From the NCBI GenBank assembly GCA_022750055.1, contig JAKIWL010000003.1:305300-369299 (forward strand): a stretch of DNA of 64,000 nucleotides, written 5' to 3'. Under the pieces are notes generated by a model that did no database searches, was not told where the DNA came from, and saw nothing but the letters and a program-made list of their open reading frames with translations. Positions 1-8,329 of the stretch are shown here, piece by piece. A program made the position numbers and the translations under genes. Position 1 is the stretch's first letter, and every line of letters starts with the position of its first letter. The DNA is from Thermoplasmata archaeon. GTDB lineage: Archaea; Thermoplasmatota; Thermoplasmata; Lutacidiplasmatales; UBA184.

Positions 1-1
1 T

Positions 2-379
2 TTCGTCGACATCCACATCCTCGACCACTCCGGCAATCTGATCGACGCGGCGTCCCTCGCGGCGCTCGGCGCCCTCACCCACGCGACGGTCCCGAACGTG
101 CGGTTCGGGATCGGCCCCGCCGACCTCCCGCTCGAGGTCAACCACTTCCCGGTGGAGGTGACGTTCTGCCGCCTCGGCGAGACCCTCGTCGTCGACCCGA
201 CGGTCGAGGAGGAGAGCGCGGCCCATGGACGCCTCACGATCGCTACCGACGAGCGGGGGGAGGTCGTTGCGATGCAGAAGGGATTGATCGGGGCGTTCTC
301 GCCCGATGACGTTAAATCGCTCGTGGACCGGGCGATAACCCACGGCGACCGCCTCCGTCGGATCGCCCGAGGGTCGTAG
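2..379 (+). CDS. rrp42: Exosome complex protein Rrp42, C-terminal part (5' end outside window)
   Basis: This is the C-terminal 125 residues of the archaeal exosome subunit Rrp42, the catalytically inactive RNase PH-fold partner of Rrp41 in the 3'-5' RNA-degrading ring. The reading frame is open from base 2, so an internal ATG at 98 is not the start. Visible family features are the VDIHILDHSGNLIDAA strand region, the PLEVNHFPVEVTF strand and the VVDPTVEEE segment, which match the RNase PH fold C-terminal half. Its TAG stop abuts the ATG of the L37Ae gene, matching the common archaeal order rrp42-rpl37Ae-rpoP. The N-terminal half and the rest of the exosome operon would lie upstream. Confidence 0.93.
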   Translation, partial: FVDIHILDHSGNLIDAASLAALGALTHATVPNVRFGIGPADLPLEVNHFPVEVTFCRLGETLVVDPTVEEESAAHGRLTIATDERGEVVAMQKGLIGAFSPDDVKSLVDRAITHGDRLRRIARGS

Positions 380-661
380 ATGAGCAAGCGGACGAAGAAA
401 GTAGGCAACACCGGCTGGATGGGTCCGCGATACGGGATCCGGATCCGCCGGAGGGTCCTCGAGCTCGACCGGGCCCGCGAGCTCGACTCGGCCTGCCCGA
501 AGTGCTCCACAGTAACGGTCTCGCGGATCGCGAGCGGCGTCTTCGAATGCAGTCGCTGCCACGTGAAGTTCGCGTCGGGCGCGTACCTGTTCACGCCGGC
601 ACCCCCGATCACCCGCTCCGAGAAGGACGCGGCGGCCCTGGCCGCATCCGAGAGCGCCTGA
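380..661 (+). CDS. rpl37ae: 50S ribosomal protein L37Ae
   Basis: A 93-residue zinc-ribbon ribosomal protein of the large subunit. The N-terminal basic stretch MSKRTKKVG with the GPRYGIRIRRRV motif and the ribbon CPKC (residues 40-43) plus CSRC (57-60) are diagnostic of L37Ae. The ATG follows the rrp42 stop with no spacer, so the two are translationally coupled. The C-terminal tail is slightly longer and more alanine-rich than usual. Confidence 0.95.
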   Translation: MSKRTKKVGNTGWMGPRYGIRIRRRVLELDRARELDSACPKCSTVTVSRIASGVFECSRCHVKFASGAYLFTPAPPITRSEKDAAALAASESA

Positions 662-693
662 TCGGGTCGGTCGATAGGGGGGATCGGGTCGGC

Positions 694-828
694 ATGTTCC
701 GTTGCATACGTTGTGGGGAGGCGCTCCCGAGCGATGCGAACCTCTTCGGGGTGCGATGCGACAACTGCGGTGGGAAGATCTTCACGAAGGAGCATCCCAA
801 CGTCAAGAAGGTCCTGAAGGCCCGCTAG
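694..828 (+). CDS. rpoP: DNA-directed RNA polymerase subunit P (Rpo12)
   Basis: A 44-residue protein beginning MFRCIRCGEAL, with paired CxxC motifs (C4/C7 and C22/C25) that bind zinc, and the RCDNCGGKIF segment typical of archaeal Rpo12, the homologue of eukaryotic Rpb12. The length is normal for the family. A longer frame starting at 502 overlaps L37Ae, but only the portion from the ATG at 694 matches the family, so that start was chosen. It is 32 nt downstream of L37Ae in the same presumed operon. Confidence 0.95.
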   Translation: MFRCIRCGEALPSDANLFGVRCDNCGGKIFTKEHPNVKKVLKAR

Positions 829-859
829 GCCGCCCTGCGCGGTCCGGAGAGGGCGCGTC

Positions 860-2521
860 TCACCAGGTGATAGGCCGGCCCGCGACGGGGGAGATCACGC
901 GCACGGCGGCGCCTCGCGCGCGCAGCAGCTCCTCGTAGCGCTGCGGCTTCTGGATCGTGTGGACCGGGACGATCGATCGGGGACCGGCACGGACGATCAA
1001 CTCGACGAGCTCGGCCTCGGTCGCATGGCCGCTCGCATGGTGGCCTACGTCCTCGGGATGACCGAAGGAAAGCTGCGCTTCGCCGGAGGGGCCCGTTACG
1101 TACCGAAACCCGACCTGACGCATACCGGCCCATCGGATCCAGTTTTGCAATCGAAGGAAGTCGAACTCCTGTTCCTCTCCATGGGCCTCACTCGATGAAT
1201 ACAGCCACAGTCCTCCCTCGGTGGCGCCCTCCTTCTTCAGGTCGACGAGATCGTTGCAGTCAAAGAAGCTGAAACACAGGATGTACCGTCCCCGGCCCGC
1301 GGCGATGTCGCGGGGGTTGAGGAAGGCGTCTGGGTGGCGTCGGAGGACCCCTTGGAGCCACCCCCGCTCGGGTCCAACGGACGGCTCCTCGAGGATCCGC
1401 ATCCCCCCGGCCCCGACATCGACCTCAACGGAGGGGTCGGCGCTGTGGAGCACGTGGAGCAGGAAGGCATCTTTCGGGGTGAGCACGAGGGAACGGCCGG
1501 TTCCCGCGGCGATCCGACGGAACCGACGGAGCCGTTCGACGTTCCGCGGCCCGAAGTCGGCCACGACCAGGCGTCCTTCCGCTCGCTCGACCTCGCCGCG
1601 GCAGGTTCGCTCGACGTCGTCCTCCGTCAGTATCGGTTGCTCGCGCTCCTCCCCGGGCCCTCGTAGACGGGTGCCCTCCACGACGAGGACCTCCGGATGG
1701 CGCGCCTCGAGCATCCGGACGAACGCCTCGGTCCGCGCCCCCCGCTCCCCGTGGAAGCGAAGGTCCCCCGAGTAGGCGACCGCGCCCCCGTCCGTCTCCA
1801 GGAGAAAGCCCGCGGCGCCGTAGACCGAATGGTCGACTTCCTGAGTATGGAATGCGACATCACCGAGGCGCGGACCGGCGGGGGTCGGCTCCGAAGGCTC
1901 GTATTCGATGCGGCCGCCGAACGGCGAACGGACGATCTCGGACCGAAGGGCTCCGGGGAACTCCCCGACCAGCTGGAACGGCCGACCTCGCTTGGGCGCT
2001 TCCCGGTCGGACTCGAGACGCCGACCGGAGAGCGAATCGCCCGGTCGGGGACCGGCGTCGGCGGGAGCGCGCATGCCGTAGTAGGTGATCTCCGTCGTCA
2101 GGTCGGCGTGCCCCGATTCCTGCCAGGCGCGCAGGAGCGCGAGGGTCATCGGGGTGGCGACGACCGGGATCGATGGTTCCAGGAAGGCGATCGCCCCGCA
2201 ATGGTCGAGGTGACCGTGGGTGAGCAGGACCGCCGTCGGCCGGTCCCCTTCCCAGCCCTCATCGAGGTTCGGATAGTCGTACGGCGGGAACAGGTCGCGT
2301 CGGTACCACCCCCGTTGGCGAGGGAGCAAGCCCACCTCGAGGAAATCCGCAAGCCCCCGCGACGGTCGGGGCTTGAGGTACTCTTCGTAGAGCTCGCCCA
2401 TCCGCTGGTAGTTGGTCCCGAAGTCGAGCAGGAGGCGCGTATCCGCCTGTTCGACGAGTAGCTTCGTCCCCCCGACGGAGCTCGCCCCGTCGAAGACCGT
2501 CAACCTCGCCCCGTTCGTCAA
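860..2521 (-). CDS. Metallo-beta-lactamase/beta-CASP hydrolase, RNase J-like
   Basis: A 553-residue metallo-beta-lactamase-fold protein. The metal site motif THGHLDHCG lies near residues 100-108; a TDGGAVAYSGDLRFHG segment supplies the later metal-binding Asp, and the C-terminal part has HASGHA and IVPVHT, as in RNase J and other beta-CASP nucleases that process or degrade RNA. The middle region (about 265-420) would be the beta-CASP insert. The start is a TTG, and no better in-frame start is visible. Its 3' end lies 31 bp from the convergent rpoP gene, and it diverges from radB. Nuclease versus other hydrolase cannot be decided from sequence alone. Confidence 0.75.
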   Translation of the reverse strand: MTNGARLTVFDGASSVGGTKLLVEQADTRLLLDFGTNYQRMGELYEEYLKPRPSRGLADFLEVGLLPRQRGWYRRDLFPPYDYPNLDEGWEGDRPTAVLLTHGHLDHCGAIAFLEPSIPVVATPMTLALLRAWQESGHADLTTEITYYGMRAPADAGPRPGDSLSGRRLESDREAPKRGRPFQLVGEFPGALRSEIVRSPFGGRIEYEPSEPTPAGPRLGDVAFHTQEVDHSVYGAAGFLLETDGGAVAYSGDLRFHGERGARTEAFVRMLEARHPEVLVVEGTRLRGPGEEREQPILTEDDVERTCRGEVERAEGRLVVADFGPRNVERLRRFRRIAAGTGRSLVLTPKDAFLLHVLHSADPSVEVDVGAGGMRILEEPSVGPERGWLQGVLRRHPDAFLNPRDIAAGRGRYILCFSFFDCNDLVDLKKEGATEGGLWLYSSSEAHGEEQEFDFLRLQNWIRWAGMRQVGFRYVTGPSGEAQLSFGHPEDVGHHASGHATEAELVELIVRAGPRSIVPVHTIQKPQRYEELLRARGAAVRVISPVAGRPITW

Positions 2522-2643
2522 CTCGCCCAGGGGGTGGTCGCCCTTCCTCCCGGAGTTCGGGGAGGCCCGAGCCTACTTCGCGTTTGGGTCGAGGATCAGG
2601 TTCGAGGGCCGGCCCATCGCTCGCGGCCGGGCCGCCGCCGCCC

Positions 2644-2656
2644 GCCTTTTTCTACT
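2644..2656 (+). promoter_or_regulatory. TATA-like box of radB
   Basis: A T-rich stretch (CTTTTTCTACTC) lies about 28 nt upstream of the RadB ATG, as expected for a leaderless archaeal transcript. It is a poor consensus TATA box, and the call rests on spacing. Confidence 0.5.
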
Positions 2657-2678
2657 CGAGGGCGCGTGGGACCCCTCC

Positions 2679-3404
2679 ATGCCGGTCGATCGCTGCCCGA
2701 CCGGGGTCCCCTCGGTCGACGCGCTGCTCGGAGGCGGCCTCGAGTCGGATTGCCTGACGGAGCTCTACGGGGAGGGCGGGAGCGGCAAGACCCTCCTCTG
2801 CCTCGAGGTGGCGGTCCGCCTGGCCCTCGCCGACCGGTGGGTCTTCTACATCGATACCGAGGGGGTCAGCGTCGACCGCCTCGAGGCGATCGCGGGCGGG
2901 CGGGTCGACCAGGTCCTCAAGAGGCTCCTGCTCGCCACCCCGAAGAACCTCGAGGAGCAGACGAAAGCGGTGGGGACCGCGGCAGCCCTGGCCCGGGAAG
3001 CGCGTCGCCCGGTCGGTCTCATCGTCCTCGATTCGGCGACCTTCTACTACCGGCTATCGCTGTCGGGTCCCGATGAGGACGAGGGGCGGCTCGCCCTCGT
3101 CGAGGAGCTCGCTGAGCTGATGGCGACGGCCCTCGGCGCGCAGGTACCAGTCCTCTTCACGAACCAGGTCTGGACCCGCCAGACCGACGGATCCCTCGAA
3201 CCCCTCGGCGGGACGTTCGTCAACCACGCGGCGAAGACGATCCTGCGCCTCGACCGACTTACGGGCGCCCGCCGCCGCGCGGTCCTCGTCAAGCATCGAT
3301 CCCTTGGGGAGGCCTCGGCCGAGTTCCGGATCACCAACCACGGTTTGTCGGGTCCCCTCGAGCGAGCACCCTCCTCCTCCTCATCTAAGGGTGGGTCTAG
3401 CTAG
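2679..3404 (+). CDS. radB: DNA repair and recombination protein RadB
   Basis: A 241-residue RecA/RadA-superfamily ATPase lacking the N-terminal DNA-binding domain of RadA, which is the definition of RadB, a recombination mediator. Walker A is GEGGSGKT and Walker B is LIVLDSATF; the segment VPVLFTNQVW is the typical RadB/RadA loop region. The reading frame is open from 2412, but the ATG at 2679 gives the usual RadB start MPVDRCPTGVPSVDALLGGG and sits at leaderless distance from a T-rich promoter. A DNA alkylation repair gene follows, so the neighbourhood is repair-related. Confidence 0.93.
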   Translation: MPVDRCPTGVPSVDALLGGGLESDCLTELYGEGGSGKTLLCLEVAVRLALADRWVFYIDTEGVSVDRLEAIAGGRVDQVLKRLLLATPKNLEEQTKAVGTAAALAREARRPVGLIVLDSATFYYRLSLSGPDEDEGRLALVEELAELMATALGAQVPVLFTNQVWTRQTDGSLEPLGGTFVNHAAKTILRLDRLTGARRRAVLVKHRSLGEASAEFRITNHGLSGPLERAPSSSSSKGGSS

Positions 3405-3502
3405 CCCAGGGGCGGCGGACGGGATGACGCGGTGCGCTTGATGGGGGCAATGGGATTTATCCGCCGGCTCGGAATCCGGTCCTTCCCATTGGGGGGGTTT
3501 CG

Positions 3503-4168
3503 ATGACGTCCACGAAGGCCGCGGTTCCCGATTCCGGCGCCCCCTGGGTGTATGCCGACGTCCCAACCCCGATCGGGTCGTTCCGAGTACTGTATCGAGG
3601 GTCGACCGTGCGGCTCGTGGACCTTCTCGAGCGGGGGATGGAGGCCACCTCCCTGCCCGAGGGAGCGGTCCGGCGCCGGCCCCCCTTCGAAAAGACGAGC
3701 CCTCCCGGCCAGCTCGCGGAGTACTTCCGGGGGAATCTACACCAGTTCACCCTCGAAGTGGACCTCGTGGCGGGCACGCCGTTCGACCGAGGAGTATGGA
3801 CCACGTTGCAGGGCGTCTCGTCCGGTACGACGATCACCTACTCGGCCCTCGCCCGGAGGTCCGGCCACGCCGGCGCGGCGCGGGCCGTGGGCGGGGCGAT
3901 GCGCCGGAACCCGATCCCGATCGTAATCCCGTGTCATCGGGTCGTCGGGGCCGAAGGGTCGCTGACCGGCTTCGGACTTGGCCTGTGGAGGAAGCGCTGG
4001 CTTCTCGATCGCGAGGGGGCCTGGCCGATCCGCTCCAAGAGTGCCGAAGGCCCCAAGGGCTCGGCCCACCAACGGACCCTCGACGCCACGCTCGACTCCG
4101 GGACGCCCGGCGGACGCCCTTCCCGGTCTAGCCGGAGTAATAGCTCGCGTCGTAGGGCTCCGGCTTGA
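3503..4168 (+). CDS. ogt: Methylated-DNA--[protein]-cysteine S-methyltransferase (O6-alkylguanine-DNA alkyltransferase)
   Basis: A suicide repair enzyme that moves the alkyl group from O6-alkylguanine to its own cysteine. The active-site motif PCHRV is present with the acceptor Cys at residue 144, preceded by the helix-turn-helix segment TTITYSALARRSG and by AVGGAMRRNP. The enzyme core ends near residue 173; the last 45 residues are basic, low-complexity and lie partly over the 3' end of the convergent EF-2 gene (41 bp overlap), so they may not be functionally constrained. A purine-rich stretch precedes the ATG. Confidence 0.93.
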   Translation: MTSTKAAVPDSGAPWVYADVPTPIGSFRVLYRGSTVRLVDLLERGMEATSLPEGAVRRRPPFEKTSPPGQLAEYFRGNLHQFTLEVDLVAGTPFDRGVWTTLQGVSSGTTITYSALARRSGHAGAARAVGGAMRRNPIPIVIPCHRVVGAEGSLTGFGLGLWRKRWLLDREGAWPIRSKSAEGPKGSAHQRTLDATLDSGTPGGRPSRSSRSNSSRRRAPA

Positions 4169-6329
4169 GCCCGCGCCGCTGGCGTACCTCGGCGACGACG
4201 GTGCCCTGGAGCTCCGTCGGCATGATCACGAAACCCAACGACTCTGTCGCCCAGAGCACCTTGCCGGCCGTCGCGCTCCGAATGTCCGAGGCGAATCCGA
4301 ACATCTCCGCGACCGGGACCTTCGCGACGATCGTCTGGAGGTCGCCGACGCTCGTCATATCCAGGATCTCGCCCCGCCGCCGCTGCATCTCCCGCGTGGC
4401 CCCCGACAGGACCTCCTGCGGGACGTTCACCGTCACCTTCTGGAGCGGCTCGAGCAGCACGCGCCCAGCCAGGCACATGGCCCCGTAGATGCCCGAGCGG
4501 GCCGCCGGGATCGTCTGCGCCGGGCCGCGGTGGATCGAGTCTTCGTGGAGCTTCGCGTCCACGAGGCGCACCTTGAGACCGTAGACCTTCTCGTTCGCGA
4601 GGGGACCCCGGTTCATCGCCTCCTTGAACGCGTCGATGATGAGGTCCATGGTCTCGTTGAGGTTCTGGATCCCCTTTGTGACGTCGAACAGGACGTTGGT
4701 GCCCTCGACGGCCGTGAGCCCCCGGCCCTCGTCCCGCTCGATCCCCAACTCGGTCATCCGGGTCACGAGGGTCTTGATGTCCTTGAACGACTTTCCCTGG
4801 GCGATCTCGCCCTCCTTGATCGCGGTGACCATCGCCGCCGGCAGTGCCTCGACCTCGAAGTAGAACTTGTTGTGCTTGTTCGGCGACTTGCCCTCGAAGG
4901 GACCGCCCGGGCCGCCCACGGTCTCCCGGTACACGACGATCGGCTTCGACGCCGAGATCTCCACCTTGTAATCGTTGACGATCCTAAACTGGGTGATCTC
5001 GAGGTGGAGCTCCCCCATGCCCGAGAGCAGATGCTCGCCGGTCTCCGGGTTGATCTCGACCTTCAGGCTCGCGTCCTCCTTGCCGATCTTGCGCATCGTC
5101 TCGATGAGCTTCGGAAGGTCGCTCATGTGCTTCGGCTCGATCGCGACGGTGACGACCGGTTCCGAGACGTGACGGATCTCCTCGAACGGGACCATGTCGG
5201 GCACGTTGGTCATGGTCGTGCCGGCGAAGGCGTCGGTGAGCCCGATCACCGCCGCGATATTGCCCGCCGTCACCTCCTCGACCATGAGGCGCTCCGGTCC
5301 CATGAACAGGGAGACGTGCTGAACGCGGTTCTTCGACTTCGTCCCGGCGGCCTGGAGCTCCATCCCCTTTGCGAGCCGACCGGAGAAGAGCCGGCCGGTG
5401 GCGATCTCGCCCGCGTTCGGGTCCATCGTTATGTCGGTCACCATGAAGGTCGTCGGCCCCTCCCGATCGGTCTCCGACATCGCCCTGCCGACGACACTGC
5501 CCGGCTCGCCACGCCAGATGTTGGGGATCCGGTACCGCTGGGCGACCCGGGGCGAGGGAAGATGCTTGACGACCATGTCGAACACGACGTCGTTGATGCG
5601 GGCCCGCTGGGCGATCTCTTTGGAACGGCCCGTCGAGACGAAATCGAAGATGTCCGGGAATTTCACGCCGGTCTTGATCATGTACGGCACGCTGATCGCC
5701 CAGTTCTCGTAGCCCGAGCCGAACGCCACGGAGCCGTCGCGCGGGTCGACCGACCATTCGTCGACAAACTCCTCCGGGGCCATCTTGCGAATGAGTTCGT
5801 TGACCTCGGTGATGATCGTCGTGAAGCGCCGTTGCATCGAGTCGGAGGTGAGCTTGAGCTCCTTGATCGCCCGGTCGACCTTGTTGATGAACAGCACCGG
5901 CTTGACCTTCTCGCGGAGCGCCTGCCGCAGCACCGTCTCCGTCTGGGCCATGACCCCCTCCACCGCGCAGACGACCACGACCGCGCCGTCGACCGCCCGC
6001 ATGGCGCGGGTGACGTCGCCGCCGAAGTCCACGTGGCCCGGCGTGTCGATGAGATTGATCAGGTGCTGCTCGCCTTCGTACTCGTGGACGATCGTCACGT
6101 CGGCGTTGTTGATGGTCAGGAGCCGGGCCTGCTCCTGTTCGTCGAAGTTCAGGTAGAGCTGCTTGCCGGCGAGCTCGTTCGAGATCATCCCGGCCGCAGC
6201 GAGCAGGTTGTCGGAGAGGGTCGTCTTCCCGTGGTGGATGTGGGCGACGATCCCGATGTTGCGGATGCGGTCGAGGTTGTGCATCATGTCGGGGATGGCT
6301 TTCGCGAGCTCGGCCCGGATGTGCGTCAT
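4128..6329 (-). CDS. fusA: Translation elongation factor 2 (EF-2)
   Basis: A 733-residue GTPase that drives ribosomal translocation, of normal archaeal length. G1 lies in AHIHHGKTT (residues 29-37), G3 is DTPGH, G4 is NKVD, and the domain IV loop HEDSIHRGPAQ carries the His that would be modified to diphthamide. Two positions are odd. The residue before HGKTT is His32 where Asp is usual, and the switch I motif reads RLLTI (69-73) instead of RGITI, although the Mg-coordinating Thr72 is kept. The start is supported by a strong purine-rich site (GGGAGGGA) and 24-nt spacing from rps7. It is third in the S12-S7-EF-2 operon; no EF-1alpha or S10 gene follows. Confidence 0.96.
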   Translation of the reverse strand: MTHIRAELAKAIPDMMHNLDRIRNIGIVAHIHHGKTTLSDNLLAAAGMISNELAGKQLYLNFDEQEQARLLTINNADVTIVHEYEGEQHLINLIDTPGHVDFGGDVTRAMRAVDGAVVVVCAVEGVMAQTETVLRQALREKVKPVLFINKVDRAIKELKLTSDSMQRRFTTIITEVNELIRKMAPEEFVDEWSVDPRDGSVAFGSGYENWAISVPYMIKTGVKFPDIFDFVSTGRSKEIAQRARINDVVFDMVVKHLPSPRVAQRYRIPNIWRGEPGSVVGRAMSETDREGPTTFMVTDITMDPNAGEIATGRLFSGRLAKGMELQAAGTKSKNRVQHVSLFMGPERLMVEEVTAGNIAAVIGLTDAFAGTTMTNVPDMVPFEEIRHVSEPVVTVAIEPKHMSDLPKLIETMRKIGKEDASLKVEINPETGEHLLSGMGELHLEITQFRIVNDYKVEISASKPIVVYRETVGGPGGPFEGKSPNKHNKFYFEVEALPAAMVTAIKEGEIAQGKSFKDIKTLVTRMTELGIERDEGRGLTAVEGTNVLFDVTKGIQNLNETMDLIIDAFKEAMNRGPLANEKVYGLKVRLVDAKLHEDSIHRGPAQTIPAARSGIYGAMCLAGRVLLEPLQKVTVNVPQEVLSGATREMQRRRGEILDMTSVGDLQTIVAKVPVAEMFGFASDIRSATAGKVLWATESLGFVIMPTELQGTVVAEVRQRRGLKPEPYDASYYSG

Positions 6330-6353
6330 CGGCTCCCTCCCTCTCTGGCGGTC

Positions 6354-7022
6354 CTACCGAGCCGATTGGGCCACGCGCTCGACCTCTTCCTTCCGCCCGA
6401 CGGCATAGCTCGTCAGGTCGCCCTTCGCGGCGAGCGCGATCTCCTTCGCAAGGCAGGAATGGATCGGGGTCGTGGACTTGCGGGAGGAGGTGATCGCTCC
6501 CTGTGCGAGGTTCCGGATCGCGACGCTGACCCGCCGGGCGGGGGAGGCATCCACGGCGCGCGGGACGGAGATCCCTCCGAACTGCAGCCGGGTCACCTCC
6601 TCGCGGGGCGCGGCATTCTCGACCGCGTTCACGAGGAGCTGAAGGGGATTCTGTTTCTCGGTCTGGGCGAGCTCGTCGAACGCCTTGCGCACCGTGGCGA
6701 GGGCCTTCGACTTCTTCCCCGTGAACTTGCCGCCCTTCATCAAGTGGTTCGCGAGGCGCTCCACGAGGTGCATGTGGGTCTTCATGAACGGGCGACCCGA
6801 GAGCTTCCCCTCGGAGTGCGGAGCGTAGATCGGATGGAGGTAAAGGTACGGCTGGATCCCCGGGTCGTGCACCTCGATCCCCTCGAACGGGTACTTCCCG
6901 AAGAGCGGCGGGAGAGGGAACGGCGGGGGCGGCGGGGGCACCGGCCGCACGATGGTGATCGTCTCGCCCTCGTCCGGGTTCTCCGGAGGGGGACGGAACG
7001 AGGAGTCCGGATTCCCGCTCAT
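6354..7022 (-). CDS. rps7: 30S ribosomal protein S7
   Basis: A 222-residue S7, the 16S rRNA head-assembly protein. The conserved core runs from about residue 70 ([23 protein letters not shown]) through [18 protein letters not shown] to [14 protein letters not shown] and the C-terminal [12 protein letters not shown]. The first 45 residues are an extra Pro/Glu-rich extension containing a run of six prolines followed by FPLPP, which standard archaeal S7 lacks. The ATG overlaps the stop of rps12 (ATGA), indicating translational coupling. Confidence 0.95.
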   Translation of the reverse strand: MSGNPDSSFRPPPENPDEGETITIVRPVPPPPPPFPLPPLFGKYPFEGIEVHDPGIQPYLYLHPIYAPHSEGKLSGRPFMKTHMHLVERLANHLMKGGKFTGKKSKALATVRKAFDELAQTEKQNPLQLLVNAVENAAPREEVTRLQFGGISVPRAVDASPARRVSVAIRNLAQGAITSSRKSTTPIHSCLAKEIALAAKGDLTSYAVGRKEEVERVAQSAR

Positions 7023-7456
7023 CGCTGCGGCTTCTCCTTCCGTCCGCGCACGAGCTCGTCGAGCGAAACCCCGTTTACTTGTATCACCTTGTACCGGACC
7101 CCGGGGATGTCCCCATAGGACCGCCCCATCCGGCCCCCGATCCCCTCGACGAGTACCTCATCGTGCTCGTCGATGAAATTGATCGCGCCATCCCCGACGG
7201 CGAAGGCGGTGATCTGTCGACCGTTCTTGATCAACTGGACCTTGATGCACTTGCGGATCGCCGAGTTCGGTTGCTTCGCCTCGACGCCGACCTTTTCGAT
7301 GACGATCCCCCGGCCTTGGGGCGCGCCCTCGAGCGGGTCGGAGCGTTCCTTCAGATGAAGGGTCCGACGCTTGTAATACCGGTCCGACCAGCGTCTCCGC
7401 TGCCGGAGGGCTTGGAGCTTCCCTGCAGTGTTGATTCCGGACGGCGGCGGTGGCAT
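7019..7456 (-). CDS. rps12: 30S ribosomal protein S12
   Basis: A 145-residue decoding-centre protein. The [31 protein letters not shown] and [10 protein letters not shown] segments are S12 signatures. The longest frame begins at 7489, but that codon lies on the TATA box itself; the ATG at 7456 gives the normal S12 length, so it was chosen. It is the first gene of the S12-S7-EF-2 operon. Confidence 0.95.
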   Translation of the reverse strand: MPPPPSGINTAGKLQALRQRRRWSDRYYKRRTLHLKERSDPLEGAPQGRGIVIEKVGVEAKQPNSAIRKCIKVQLIKNGRQITAFAVGDGAINFIDEHDEVLVEGIGGRMGRSYGDIPGVRYKVIQVNGVSLDELVRGRKEKPQR

Positions 7457-7490
7457 GTCTACTACCGAGAGGGCGAGCCACCGAGCCACC

Positions 7491-7500
7491 CTATTTAAGT
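7491..7500 (-). promoter_or_regulatory. TATA box of the rps12-rps7-fusA operon
   Basis: ACTTAAATAG on the minus strand is a good archaeal TATA box about 40 nt upstream of the rps12 ATG, giving a short leader of roughly 10-15 nt. Its position excludes the longer in-frame start at 7489. Confidence 0.65.
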
Positions 7501-7669
7501 CTCGCGCCGAGAGGGCGGTCGTCGTCGAGAAAATCCAGGCGGAGGCCGCAGGGAAACGACCGGATCGGTCCCAGACAGGCCGGGTCGGGGAACGGGAGGG
7601 AGAGTTCCCGCTTGGGGCCTGCGAGGTTGCCCCAAGCTACATGGCTTCCGAGCCGTTGCCGGGGTCCGC

Positions 7670-8305
7670 ATGGACGGGAGGGCAACGCATCCCGGTCCCC
7701 TACGCTCCGGCGGGGCTTCCTCCCCTTCTTCGTCGGACCCGTTCACGGCGGCCTGGGTCTCGCTCCGTCGAGAGATCGAATCCTGCCGGCGGTGCCCGCT
7801 GCACCGGACGCGTCGACACGTGGTGGTCTACCGGGGGGGCCCGAGACCGCGGGTCCTGTTCATCGGGGAGGCACCCGGGGAGGCGGAAGATCGGTCCGGA
7901 CTCCCGTTCGTGGGTCGGTCCGGGCGTCGCCTCGACCAGGCGATCACCGAGGTGGGGCTCCGGGACGGAGAGTTTGGGATCCTCAACGTGGTCAAGTGTC
8001 GGCCGCCCGGAAACCGGTTCCTCTCGGAGGCCGCCCGGAAGTGCCGACCGTTCCTTGAGCGACAACTGGTACTGCTCGAACCGAAGGTGATCGTGACGCT
8101 CGGCGCGCACGCCCTCGCCGCGCTCGACCCGACGGCCCCGACGGTCACAGTCGCCGCGGGCCGGGAGCGACGGTGGGGGACGACCCCGTTGTTCCCACTC
8201 CTCCACCCGGCAGCGGCGCTCCATGCTCCGAAGTATCGAGTCCGTTGGGAGACCGACCTGAGGGCTTTGTCCGAGTTCCTCTCCGGGCCCCCCGGCGGAG
8301 GCTAA
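7670..8305 (+). CDS. Uracil-DNA glycosylase, family 4/5 iron-sulfur type
   Basis: A 211-residue enzyme that removes uracil from DNA to start base excision repair. Motif I is GEAPGEAED (residues 67-75), with Glu-Asp as in family 4, and motif II is LLHPAA. Four cysteines, C39, C42, C110 and C125, are spaced to hold the [4Fe-4S] cluster of thermophilic-type UDGs. The first 23 residues are a low-complexity extension. The gene ends 24 bp before DNA polymerase B; archaeal PolB stalls at template uracil, so the pairing makes functional sense. Confidence 0.92.
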   Translation: MDGRATHPGPLRSGGASSPSSSDPFTAAWVSLRREIESCRRCPLHRTRRHVVVYRGGPRPRVLFIGEAPGEAEDRSGLPFVGRSGRRLDQAITEVGLRDGEFGILNVVKCRPPGNRFLSEAARKCRPFLERQLVLLEPKVIVTLGAHALAALDPTAPTVTVAAGRERRWGTTPLFPLLHPAAALHAPKYRVRWETDLRALSEFLSGPPGGG

Positions 8306-8309
8306 TACG
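8301..8309 (+). promoter_or_regulatory. TATA-like box of polB
   Basis: GCTAATACG is centred about 25 nt upstream of the GTG start of polB and overlaps the stop codon of the glycosylase gene. The spacing indicates a leaderless transcript. Confidence 0.5.
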
Positions 8310-8329
8310 AGACGGGGAGTCCTCCCGTC

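Noticed and set aside
3978-7118. A 1046-codon open frame on the plus strand
   Set aside because: It is antisense to EF-2, S7 and S12, has a biased Arg/Asp/His/Leu composition typical of the complement of GC-rich coding sequence, and shows no domain.
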